Shown: piece by piece, positions 20,491-28,393 of the stretch
How the letters are laid out: each line of letters starts with the position of its first letter
Numbering within the stretch: position 1 is the stretch's first letter
Virus record (IMG/VR): IMGVR_UViG_3300012354_000005
Coordinates: 1-43,434 of that record
Source: a virus
Strand: one strand, 5' to 3'
DNA: 43,434 bases
Translations under genes and position numbers: made by a program
Notes under the pieces: model-generated
What the model was told of the DNA's origin: nothing
What the model saw: the letters and a program-made list of their open reading frames with translations, nothing else
Database searches by the model: none

Positions 20491-21875
20491 TGAATGAAGA
20501 AGTTCTAACCCCGGAATCCATTCTGCTCGAGTATCAGCGCAACTGGGTAAACGATGATTCCCGGTTCAAGATAGGAATTTGGTCGCGTCAAACTGGCAAA
20601 GATTTTTCGTCGGCCGACGAAGGCGTAAAAGATTGCCTGAAAAACCCGAAGAGCGAGTGGCTCATCGGCGCGGCCGGCGAACGCCAGGCGCTTGAGTCGT
20701 TAGGCAAATGGAAGGAATGGGCCGAAGCCTACAAGTTTGCGATTGAAGATTACGTCGAGGACCGGGACAGCGCCCAGGCCCTGATCAATTCCGCGTCGAT
20801 CGTGTGGCAGAACGGCAGCCGTGTCATCGCGGTGCCGGCGAACCCGAACACGGTGCGCGGTTACTCGGCAAACGTGCTCCTGACTGAGTTCGGGTTCATC
20901 GAAGATCCCGAGAACGTCTGGCGCGCGATCCTGCCGTCGATCACCAATCCGCTGCGCGGCGGCGAAAAGAAAGTGCGGATCGTTTCCACTGCGAACGGTA
21001 AATCCGGCAGCGGCGCAAAACTTCACGATCTATGGAGCAAAGAACCAACCGGCCAGGCGATGAAGTGGAGCAAACACCTGGTCACAATCTACGACGCGGT
21101 CAAGATGGGATTGCCGGTCAACATCGACGAGCTCAAGGAAGCGCTCGACGACCCGGAAGGCTGGGCCCAGGAATACGAATGCGACTTTATCGATGGCTCC
21201 AACGTGCTCCTGCCCTACGAGCTCATCGCGCTCGCAGAATCATCCGACGCCAGCACCACCGTCGATCCCGACTTTTTTAATCATCGCCACCGCGGCGTAA
21301 ATCTCGGGATCGATTACGGGCGCACGACTGACCCGACCATTTGCGTGCTCGGCCAGCGCGTAGGCGACACCGACGTCATCAAGGAAGTGCTCGAGCTGCG
21401 CAACATGAGCACGCCGGACCAGCTCGCCATCCTCGAGCCGCGCATCAAAATCGCGCAACGGGTTTGCTGGGATTACACCGGCCCCGGCATCGGCGGCGGC
21501 GACGAGCTGGTCAAACGTCACGCCGAATATAAACCGGAGGAACACAAGTTCGGCAAAATCGAACTCTGCACGTTCACGGTCGGATTTAAGCGCGAGATTT
21601 TCCCGAAGCTCCGGCGCCGGTTCGAAGCGCCGACCAAACTGCGCGTCCCGATCGACCGCGTATTCCGCGAGGATCTGCACGCCATGCAACAGGTGGTCCA
21701 GAACGGCCAATACAATTACTGGGCGCCACGGACCAAGGAAGGCCACTCCGATCGGTGCACCGCGCTCGCCCTCTTCAATCGCGCTGCGTCCGGCGCAGTC
21801 CCGTTTTCGTTTTCATCGGTCGAACGCAAAGGCAAACCGCGATACATGCGCGTCGGCAGGAGGCCGCTCGTCTAA
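20490..21875 (+). CDS. Large terminase subunit (Mu gp28-like, 461 aa)
   Basis: It drives DNA packaging and makes headful cuts. The ATPase part shows an atypical Walker A, KIGIWSRQTGKDFSSADE (residues about 26-43), and Walker B with catalytic Glu in ANVLLTEFGF. The RNase H-like nuclease begins at GVNLGIDYGRTTDPT, followed by the motif GPGIGGGDELVKRH, and ends with an acidic EGHSDRCTALAL. I took the ATG at 20490 (TGATG overlap with gp27-like); the frame is open upstream, but that part only mirrors the neighbouring gene. Confidence 0.88.
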   Translation: MNEEVLTPESILLEYQRNWVNDDSRFKIGIWSRQTGKDFSSADEGVKDCLKNPKSEWLIGAAGERQALESLGKWKEWAEAYKFAIEDYVEDRDSAQALINSASIVWQNGSRVIAVPANPNTVRGYSANVLLTEFGFIEDPENVWRAILPSITNPLRGGEKKVRIVSTANGKSGSGAKLHDLWSKEPTGQAMKWSKHLVTIYDAVKMGLPVNIDELKEALDDPEGWAQEYECDFIDGSNVLLPYELIALAESSDASTTVDPDFFNHRHRGVNLGIDYGRTTDPTICVLGQRVGDTDVIKEVLELRNMSTPDQLAILEPRIKIAQRVCWDYTGPGIGGGDELVKRHAEYKPEEHKFGKIELCTFTVGFKREIFPKLRRRFEAPTKLRVPIDRVFREDLHAMQQVVQNGQYNYWAPRTKEGHSDRCTALALFNRAASGAVPFSFSSVERKGKPRYMRVGRRPLV

Positions 21876-23386
21876 TGGCTCAGATCATCACACCGCAACG
21901 GATCCAGCGATTCATCAAATCGCGGTTCAACCCGATCCGGTCGCTCACGCCGGAATGGCTCGCGGCGATGATTGATTCGTTCGATGCCGGTTACCTGCGG
22001 GAGTTCGCGCTCATGAGCGACGCGATCGAACGGCGGGACGACATCCTGGCGGCCGTCGCGCCGAAACGGAAAAAAGCGATCGCGCGCAACGGCTACGAAA
22101 TTGTTACAACCGAAAAATCAGCCAAGGCCGACGCGCACAAGCAAACGCTCGAACATTTTTACGGTCACATCACGGCCGTCAACGCGATCAGCGAAAACGA
22201 GCGGGGCGGTTTAAAACTCCTCGTTAGGCAAATGGGGGATGCGATCGGAAAAAAATATGCCGTCCACGAGATCGTCTGGAAACCTGGCGCAAAAGGGCTC
22301 ACCGCCGAGTTCCGGTTTGCGCCGCTCTGGTTCTTTGAAAATCGGACCGGTAAACTGCGTTACCTGCCGCAGGAAGGCGCTATCGAAGGGATCGATCTCG
22401 ATCCCGATAACTGGATGATCACCGTCGGCGACGGTCTGATGTTGCCGTGCGCGATCGCGTACATGTTCAAGCATCTGCCGCTCAAAGATTGGCTGATCTA
22501 TTGCGAGCGTTTCGGGATGCCGATCCCGATCGGTGAAACCAACGCGCCGGAAGATTCGCCGGAATGGAGCGCGATGTTGAGCGCGGTCGAATCGATCATG
22601 GCCGGCGCCGCCGCCGTGAAAAACGTCGGCGAAAATATCACGCTGCTCGAAACCAAAGGCACCGGCGAACTGCCGCACCCAGTCCTGGTCGAGCGGATGG
22701 ATCGCGCCATGAGCGCGATGTGGCGCGGCTCGGATCTCTCCACTATGTCGCGCGGCGGCCAGGGCCAGCAACGCAGCACCGGCGCCAGTGTCCAGGGCGA
22801 AGAAAGCGAGATCCTAGAAGTGGACGACACCGAGATGATTTCCGAGACGCTCAACATCCAGGTCACCCGGTCCGTGATCCGTTACGAGCACGGCGACGAC
22901 GAGCCGCTGGCTTACATCAAAGTTTTAACCACGCGCAAACTCGATCTCCAAAACGAAATTTTGGTCGACCAATTCCTGCGTGACTCAGGGTTCCCGCTCG
23001 ATTTCCAGAGCGTGAGCGAACGTTATGGCCGGCCGATCCCCGAAGGCGCCGAAGCCAAAAATTTGCTCACCTCGCAAGCGGCCACCGACACAGTCACGAA
23101 TCCGGCAGACAAGATTAACGCAGCTGAAAATGCGCGGTCCCTGGTCGCGAACGCGCTCCAAAACGTCAGGCCGGCCGCGACGCCAGATATTAAGCCGGTC
23201 CTGGTGCCGCTCGCCGAGCTCATGCGCGTTCCAGATGCTGACTTTCCTCTGGCCCTGGCAAATTTTGTTCGCGCTCTCCCGGACCTGAGCAAGCAAGTGT
23301 GCAGCGACGAAGTCTCAGCCAAAACTTTCGAACGATCGCTCACCGACGCGCTCTTTTCCGGGCTCAGCCAAAAGGAGGCCGCATGA
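21875..23386 (+). CDS. Portal protein (Mu gp29-like, DUF935, 503 aa)
   Basis: The pattern of DUF935 portals is present: SLTPEWLAAMIDSFDAGYLR near the start, then DAIERRDDILAAVAPKRKKA, KYAVHEIVWKPG, the aromatic core FRFAPLWFFEN, and WLIYCERFGMPIPIG in the middle. A region with TGASVQGEESEILEVDD follows. It forms the dodecameric ring through which DNA enters and leaves the head. It starts at a TAATG overlap with the large terminase. Confidence 0.9.
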   Translation: MAQIITPQRIQRFIKSRFNPIRSLTPEWLAAMIDSFDAGYLREFALMSDAIERRDDILAAVAPKRKKAIARNGYEIVTTEKSAKADAHKQTLEHFYGHITAVNAISENERGGLKLLVRQMGDAIGKKYAVHEIVWKPGAKGLTAEFRFAPLWFFENRTGKLRYLPQEGAIEGIDLDPDNWMITVGDGLMLPCAIAYMFKHLPLKDWLIYCERFGMPIPIGETNAPEDSPEWSAMLSAVESIMAGAAAVKNVGENITLLETKGTGELPHPVLVERMDRAMSAMWRGSDLSTMSRGGQGQQRSTGASVQGEESEILEVDDTEMISETLNIQVTRSVIRYEHGDDEPLAYIKVLTTRKLDLQNEILVDQFLRDSGFPLDFQSVSERYGRPIPEGAEAKNLLTSQAATDTVTNPADKINAAENARSLVANALQNVRPAATPDIKPVLVPLAELMRVPDADFPLALANFVRALPDLSKQVCSDEVSAKTFERSLTDALFSGLSQKEAA

Positions 23387-24558
23387 TTCTCGGAAACGAA
23401 GAAACCGCCAGTCCGGCTCGGACCGAAAACGTCGCGCAAAAAGTCGAAGGCGTAGCGAACGAGTTCGAAGTGCTCCAGGGCGATTGGGTCCAGGTCGCGC
23501 CCTACGGCGCGTTCCCGCACCCGATGGGCTTGCAATATTTCGATAAGTCGGATGGCGACAAGCTGGTTACCAATTTCAAATCGCTCACTGCGAAATTGCT
23601 TCGGCGCTTTGGCGGTTTGCCCTGGTATGAAGGCCACCCCGATACCTCGCCCAGGGATTACCCTAACAAACGCGCCTACGGCTGGATCGACGCAGTCGAC
23701 GCCCGTGACGACGGTTTATACGGGCACGTGAAATGGACCCGCGCCGGCGAAGAGCTGGTCCGCGAAGGCCATTACAAATTTTTCTCGCCGGTCTGGCATG
23801 TCACGCCGGCGAACATCGGCGGTAAGCGAGTGCTCCGGCCCGATGAGCTGATCAGTGTCGGCTTCACCAACATGCCAAACATGCCCGTGCTCCCACTGAG
23901 CAACGTGCAAGAAAATGGAGATCAAATGAAACTACCTAACGCAATAAAAAAACTGTTCGGCTTTGCCGATGACGCGGAGCCGACGCCAGAAGAACTCGAG
24001 GCCGCTGCCACCAGGCACGCGCAAGAGTTTGAGAACGCAAAAAAGAAAGCGACCGAAGCGGAAGCGACGCTCGCCACTGCCGCCAACAAAAAGAAAACGG
24101 CCGAGGAAGCTATCGCTAATTCGCGGACCGAATTCGAGACCGCGCTCGCGAACGAAAAGAAACGCGCAGACGACGCCGAGGCAGCCTCGAAAACTGCCCA
24201 GGAACAATTCGACAACGAACGGCACGAGCGGGTCGAGCTGATTGTTTCGACTGCGCTTGCCCAGGGCAAAATCACCGCTGCCGATACCGACAAATGGCGC
24301 GCGGATTTGAAAGAAGATTTTGCCGGGAAATCCGCCGAGCTCGCCAACGCCAAACCGGTCATCAAAACCGGCGCGATCACCGCGAACCTCGGTCAGCGCG
24401 AAGGCGCCATGGAAACCGGCGGCACGCCTGGCCAGCAACTCAAAGCGCTGGCCAACGAGCTCGTGAAAGATGGCAAGGCTAAAGATTTCACCGCCGGCTG
24501 GACGCTCGCCAAAAAACAGCGCCCTGACCTGGTGACCGCGCCATCAAAGGCGACCTAA
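23383..24558 (+). CDS. Head maturation protease with fused scaffold (Mu I-like, 391 aa)
   Basis: Residues 1-180 match Mu I-type prohead proteases: QVAPYGAFPHP, WYEGHPDTSPRDYPNKRAYG, then GHVKWTRAGEELVREGHYKF and FSPVW with VGFTNMPNMPVLPLS. The C-terminal 200 residues are a charged, Ala/Glu/Lys-rich coiled coil expected for an internal scaffold, which the protease would cut during head maturation. AAAGGAGG precedes the ATG, which overlaps the portal stop. A nested gene begins at 23926. Confidence 0.88.
   Translation: MILGNEETASPARTENVAQKVEGVANEFEVLQGDWVQVAPYGAFPHPMGLQYFDKSDGDKLVTNFKSLTAKLLRRFGGLPWYEGHPDTSPRDYPNKRAYGWIDAVDARDDGLYGHVKWTRAGEELVREGHYKFFSPVWHVTPANIGGKRVLRPDELISVGFTNMPNMPVLPLSNVQENGDQMKLPNAIKKLFGFADDAEPTPEELEAAATRHAQEFENAKKKATEAEATLATAANKKKTAEEAIANSRTEFETALANEKKRADDAEAASKTAQEQFDNERHERVELIVSTALAQGKITAADTDKWRADLKEDFAGKSAELANAKPVIKTGAITANLGQREGAMETGGTPGQQLKALANELVKDGKAKDFTAGWTLAKKQRPDLVTAPSKAT
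23926..24558 (+). CDS. Nested scaffold protein from internal start (Mu Z-like, 210 aa)
   Basis: Inside the protease gene, GGAG at 23917-23920 lies 5 bases before an in-frame ATG (MKLPNAIKKLFGFADDAEPT). This would make the coiled-coil scaffold alone, just as Mu makes gpZ within gene I and lambda makes Nu3 within C. The domain border falls exactly here, right after the protease motif. Translation from this start is inferred. Confidence 0.7.
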   Translation: MKLPNAIKKLFGFADDAEPTPEELEAAATRHAQEFENAKKKATEAEATLATAANKKKTAEEAIANSRTEFETALANEKKRADDAEAASKTAQEQFDNERHERVELIVSTALAQGKITAADTDKWRADLKEDFAGKSAELANAKPVIKTGAITANLGQREGAMETGGTPGQQLKALANELVKDGKAKDFTAGWTLAKKQRPDLVTAPSKAT

Positions 24559-24640
24559 CGAATTCAGAACAATTCCGATTCCCGCAAGGGCATCGGCCAA
24601 CCAAAAAAACAACCAACAGCAAATCGAAAGGAAAAATAAA

Positions 24641-25147
24641 ATGCTAACTCAGTTAATCGGACTGTTGGCCGTGCTCATGTGCATCGGCCTTGCGGTCTTA
24701 GTTATTAAACGCGCTCGACGCCGGGGGCTTGTGCTCTCGAACATCGCCGAGGGCCGACACACCACCGGGAACGTCAGTAAGCTGACTGATGCCGCGATCA
24801 CAACGCGGTATCTGGTAGTTAAAAAAGGCACTGACGACAGCCATGTGGCTGTCGCCAATGCGCAAGCCGACGTGCCCATCGGTGTAGTCACGGATGAAGC
24901 AGCCGCAGCGGAGGCGAACGTGAACGTGTTCATCTGCGGCTCGGGTGAAGGCACCGTCTTCATGGTGGCTGCCGGAACCATCGCCGTGGGCGATTGGCTA
25001 TTCTGTGGCGCGTCCGCCGCCGGCAAAGTCAGCGCGATCGCCGGCACGGCGGGAACTTATTTCCCGATCGGCCGCGCGTTAACTGCTGGCGCCGCAAACG
25101 ATCTCATCGAGGTCGCCACCCACCCGGCAATCAAGTTCGTGCAATAA
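24641..25147 (+). CDS. DUF2190-like decoration protein with N-terminal membrane segment (168 aa)
   Basis: Residues 30-168 follow the DUF2190 capsid-decoration pattern: GRHTTGNVSKLTDAAITTRY, then DVPIGVVTDEAAAAEANVNV, TVFMVAAGTIAVGDWLFCGA and a final LIEVATHPAIKFVQ. Ahead of it lies a membrane-type helix (LIGLLAVLMCIGLAVLVIKR) that is not usual for a decoration protein. GAAAGGAAAAATAAA before the ATG argues that the longer start is real. It would trimerise on the head surface. The order protease, decoration, major capsid is normal. Confidence 0.75.
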   Translation: MLTQLIGLLAVLMCIGLAVLVIKRARRRGLVLSNIAEGRHTTGNVSKLTDAAITTRYLVVKKGTDDSHVAVANAQADVPIGVVTDEAAAAEANVNVFICGSGEGTVFMVAAGTIAVGDWLFCGASAAGKVSAIAGTAGTYFPIGRALTAGAANDLIEVATHPAIKFVQ

Positions 25148-25171
25148 ACAACAGAAAGGAATTCAAGCATT

Positions 25172-26182
25172 ATGGCTATAGCAGAAAATGTAAGATTACC
25201 AGATACAGTCCAAGCGTTCGGTCCCGAAGATCGACTCGCTAATGACGCTGGCGCTGGCGCCGGTAACCCCGGCCAGATGATGCTGGCAAACGAAGGTCGC
25301 TTTGAATCGACTTATTTCAGTGAACCGCTGACAAATTATGCAGTCGGTTGGCTGGAGCAAAACGACATCAAAGCCACCCTCGACAAGATCGTGCCGGAGA
25401 TCCCGGTCGGAAGACGGTTCGAGTTCAAGAAAGCCGCGAACACCGAGCAGTTCCTCAGCGAATCCGACGACATCCGCGCGATCGGTGCCGACTTCAAGAG
25501 AGTCGAGTTCACCGGAACGTCCGTGAACGAGAAGACCTATAACAAAGGTCTCACCATCTCGGTCGATGCCGACGAACAGCTCGGCGCCGATTGGCAGGAG
25601 CGTTACACCCGGATGCTGTTGCAACGTTTGTATCGCAACGAGCTGCGTCGCGCGATCGCGGCCATCTCGGCAGCGGCAACCAACACTGCGCTCACCTGGG
25701 ACACCACGGCCGGGAAAGATCCCGACTTCGATGTTCTCTCGAAGATCGAGACCAGCGGCGACACGCGCGGTATCGATGCGAACCTGATCCTCTACGGCTC
25801 CACGTCCTGGAGGAAACGTTCGCTCTCGCATCGCGCCCAAAACACGGCCGGCGGTTTCGCCTCGGCTTCGTTGACGCCCGATCAGCTCGCTGAGCTGCTC
25901 GGAGTCGATGACGTGGTGGTAAGCAAGGAGCGCTATCAATCCAGCGCCTCGGCGAAAACGCAGGTGGTGGCGAACAAGGTCGAGATCTACTACGCGCAAC
26001 AGCAAATCAGCAAAGATGATCCCAGCGACATCAAACGGTTCGTTAGCGCAGTGGAAGGCGGCGGGTTCGTCCGCGTCTTCGTGCAGGTGGTCAACGCCAA
26101 GCGCACCGACCTCACCATCGAGCATTACTCGAACATCGTGATGGCCGGCAACCTCGGCGTCCAGCAGCTCACCATCAGTTAA
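25172..26182 (+). CDS. Major capsid protein (336 aa)
   Basis: Position after scaffold and decoration genes, size and pattern fit a HK97-fold capsid protein of the Mu-T-like or B3-like type. It has an N-terminal extended region, GWLEQNDIKATLDKIVPEIP, then ISVDADEQLGADWQERYTRM, LLQRLYRNELRRAIAA, and a C-terminal VNAKRTDLTIEHYSN. AAGGA lies upstream of the ATG. A strong hairpin follows the gene, which may raise its mRNA level relative to the downstream genes. Confidence 0.82.
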   Translation: MAIAENVRLPDTVQAFGPEDRLANDAGAGAGNPGQMMLANEGRFESTYFSEPLTNYAVGWLEQNDIKATLDKIVPEIPVGRRFEFKKAANTEQFLSESDDIRAIGADFKRVEFTGTSVNEKTYNKGLTISVDADEQLGADWQERYTRMLLQRLYRNELRRAIAAISAAATNTALTWDTTAGKDPDFDVLSKIETSGDTRGIDANLILYGSTSWRKRSLSHRAQNTAGGFASASLTPDQLAELLGVDDVVVSKERYQSSASAKTQVVANKVEIYYAQQQISKDDPSDIKRFVSAVEGGGFVRVFVQVVNAKRTDLTIEHYSNIVMAGNLGVQQLTIS

Positions 26183-26209
26183 ACAGAACAACTTTTGTTT
26201 GTTCATGCT

Positions 26210-26233
26210 CTGGCGTCTCTGCGGAGACGCCAG
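26210..26233 (+). terminator. Hairpin after the major capsid gene
   Basis: CTGGCGTCTC and GAGACGCCAG form a perfect 10-bp stem with a 4-base loop (TGCG), 27 bp after the capsid stop. There is no U-tract, so it may act as a partial terminator or an mRNA 3' stabiliser and not as a full stop. Confidence 0.75.
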
Positions 26234-26248
26234 TCACGAGCAAATTTT

Positions 26249-26692
26249 ATGGCAACTTGGATTACACTCACCGAAGACAACGTCCGGCTTCTCGAGGTCG
26301 AGAAAGCAAACATGGATGCGATCGAGCCGTCGCAGACGCTCCAGCAATGCGTGGACTCGGCTGCGAATTTTGCGCGCGGTTACATCCCGCCGCCGAAAGC
26401 CGCCGCGCCCAGCGTGCCGCCTGAATGCGTGGACGACGTAGCCGCGATCGCGCGCGCCAGTTATCTCGCCCAGGAACCGAGCGGCACGCTCCTCACCAAA
26501 TTGCGCCAGGAAGAACGCGACGGCGCCATCGCGCACCTGAAAGATATCGCCAGAGGGCTGGTCACCATCACGAAACCGGACGTCATCATCGATGACACGC
26601 AAGGCCAGCCGTCAATCGCAGTTACCGATCTCAAGAGCTCAGACACACAACCAGATCGCGTCGGCACGCGCGATCGACTCAGTGGCCTGTAA
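26249..26692 (+). CDS. Mu gp36-like head-tail connector (DUF1320, 147 aa)
   Basis: It follows the DUF1320 pattern: WITLTEDNVRLLEVEKANMD, CVDSAANFARGYI, then VPPECVDDVAAIARASYLAQ and KLRQEERDGAIAHLKDIARG. Members act as adaptors between the portal and the tail. The ATG at 26249, after the hairpin, is preferred to an upstream in-frame start because the extra residues are translated from the stem region. Confidence 0.8.
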   Translation: MATWITLTEDNVRLLEVEKANMDAIEPSQTLQQCVDSAANFARGYIPPPKAAAPSVPPECVDDVAAIARASYLAQEPSGTLLTKLRQEERDGAIAHLKDIARGLVTITKPDVIIDDTQGQPSIAVTDLKSSDTQPDRVGTRDRLSGL

Positions 26693-26697
26693 ATGAA

Positions 26698-27591
26698 ATG
26701 CACGCGCTCCTCCTTTTTATCCTCATGAGTGTGGTCACAAATTCAGTCGACATGTTCCGTGCCCGGATTGGAGGGATCATGGACGCGCTCCACGGGTCGA
26801 CGCCGGCCGGCCAGCTCGCGCGTCAACAGATCGCGAAACAAGATAACGTATCAGCGAAATTTCAGGCAGTGATCGCGCGCGTGCTCGGCTACGCAAAGCA
26901 CGAGACCCTGCGTAATCTCGATCGCCGTTTTCGCGCCGCGAATATCGCCAATGAAGATCAACCCGACTCGATTCGAATCGCTTTCAACCTCGACGAGTTT
27001 AAGAACGATCTCCTGGCCGCGATCACGGTCGAGCAAACCGACGCGCTTCAGACGGCCGGGCAGGAAATGTTCGATGAGCTCGGCCGGAGCGATCCCTGGA
27101 AACTGCCAGCGCAGGCGACAATCGATTTTATTCAGCGCCGCCAAAATTACTTGAAAGATGTCCCGGACGAAATCTGGCAAACCATCAAAGACGAAATCGC
27201 CGCTGGCCTGGATAAAGGCGAATCGATCCGGGATCTCTCGACGCGCATCACAGATGCCTTTGATGCAATCGATCAAGGCCGGGCCGAAGTGATCGCCAGC
27301 ACTGAGACGCACGCCGCCTACGGTTTCTCGCGCAACGAAGCAGCCAAAGCCGCCGGGATAACATACAAAAAATGGGTGATCAGCGGGCTGCCTGGTGTGC
27401 GCCCGGCGCATGAGGCTGCCGATCAACAGGTCCGCAAAATCGATCAGCCGTTCAATGTCGGCGGTGAAGAGCTCATGTTTCCCGGTGACGATTCGTTAGG
27501 CGCAAGCCCGGATAACACCATCAATTGCCGTTGCATCCTGATCCCGATCGATCAGGAGGAAGGCAAAGCGGCCGAGGAGGCGCTGGCATGA
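26698..27591 (+). CDS. Mu F-like head morphogenesis protein (297 aa)
   Basis: The C-terminal 100 residues are the classical F-like module: EVIASTETHAAYGFSRNEAA, KKWVISGLPGVRPAHEA and a Cys-containing end NTINCRCILIPI. The N-terminal 190 residues are helical. In Mu and SPP1-type phages (gp7) this minor head protein binds the portal. In Mu the F gene lies before the protease, whereas here it follows gp36. A later ATG (residue 10) is an alternative start. Confidence 0.85.
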   Translation: MHALLLFILMSVVTNSVDMFRARIGGIMDALHGSTPAGQLARQQIAKQDNVSAKFQAVIARVLGYAKHETLRNLDRRFRAANIANEDQPDSIRIAFNLDEFKNDLLAAITVEQTDALQTAGQEMFDELGRSDPWKLPAQATIDFIQRRQNYLKDVPDEIWQTIKDEIAAGLDKGESIRDLSTRITDAFDAIDQGRAEVIASTETHAAYGFSRNEAAKAAGITYKKWVISGLPGVRPAHEAADQQVRKIDQPFNVGGEELMFPGDDSLGASPDNTINCRCILIPIDQEEGKAAEEALA

Positions 27592-27755
27592 GCAACGTGA
27601 CGTTGCATCCAGTTGGCGCCCCGGTCAGCGGGGCGCGTTACCGCATCGTCTGTGATTGCTGCCACAGCATGGTTTTTGCCGGACAGGCCCCGTCGCGATT
27701 CAAGCAGTGGGTCATGAGAACATTTCTCGGCTGGCGCGTGGAGGAAGTGAAATGA
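27588..27755 (+). CDS. Small Cys-rich protein (55 aa)
   Basis: It starts MSNVTLHPVGAPVSGARYRI and has CDCCHSM, then basic and aromatic residues. A half zinc-finger is possible. It is ATGA-coupled on both sides (F-like gene and the 213-aa gene). Function unknown. Confidence 0.55.
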   Translation: MSNVTLHPVGAPVSGARYRIVCDCCHSMVFAGQAPSRFKQWVMRTFLGWRVEEVK

Positions 27756-28393
27756 TTATGACTGCGCTGCTTCGACCTGGGACTTTGCTCTCGAACGTTC
27801 GCTGGGCCTGGATCGCGGCCGGCGTGCTCGGCGCGACCCAAACGACCGGTATCACGCAGCCGGATTCGGGGCATCCTATTTTTCGGGTCGACGTCGGCAC
27901 CCCCCCAAGCGGGGCCGAAGAGCTCGAGATCTGGGATAACAGCGATGCCACCAACTGGAATGTTGGCCAATACATGGTCGCGTTCGTATTTTCGAAGCTC
28001 AATGTTATTCCGCCTTCATCGCCGGCAGTAGTTGTGCCAGGGCCGCCCGCCGATCTGTCGCTCTGCCGCGTCTACGGTTATCTCGAAACGCTCGATAACA
28101 AGCCGGCCGTGGGCGTTAAGGTGTACATCCAGTTGATCTCGCCGCCGGCTAAAAGCGAACGCATCCTCAGCGGATCCTCGGCATCGCGCACCGGTCCAAA
28201 AATTACCATTACGACCGATGACCAGGGCCGCATCACGGACGCCTCCGGGAATCCCTGGATCGATCTGCAACGCAACAATCTCCTCACTCCGGCCGGTACC
28301 ACATACCAGGTCGATTGCAGCCCGGCCGGCCTGAAAAAAGCGGTGATGAGTCTAGCCGCTGACACGTTCGATCTCGCGACTTTAATCTCATGA
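27752..28393 (+). CDS. Virion protein, paralogue A (213 aa)
   Basis: The N-terminal pattern PGTLLSNVRWAWIAAGVLGA, then TGITQP, PIFRVDVGTPPSGAEELEIW, LSLCRVYGYLETLDNKPAVG and SGNPWIDLQRNN is repeated in the 262-aa gene at 31560. The later part (CRVYGYLETLDNKP onward) resembles an Ig-like or carboxypeptidase-regulatory-like beta domain as seen in fibre-associated proteins. It comes directly before the tail fibre (ATGA overlap), so a fibre-attachment or head-fibre role is likely. Confidence 0.65.
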   Translation: MIMTALLRPGTLLSNVRWAWIAAGVLGATQTTGITQPDSGHPIFRVDVGTPPSGAEELEIWDNSDATNWNVGQYMVAFVFSKLNVIPPSSPAVVVPGPPADLSLCRVYGYLETLDNKPAVGVKVYIQLISPPAKSERILSGSSASRTGPKITITTDDQGRITDASGNPWIDLQRNNLLTPAGTTYQVDCSPAGLKKAVMSLAADTFDLATLIS

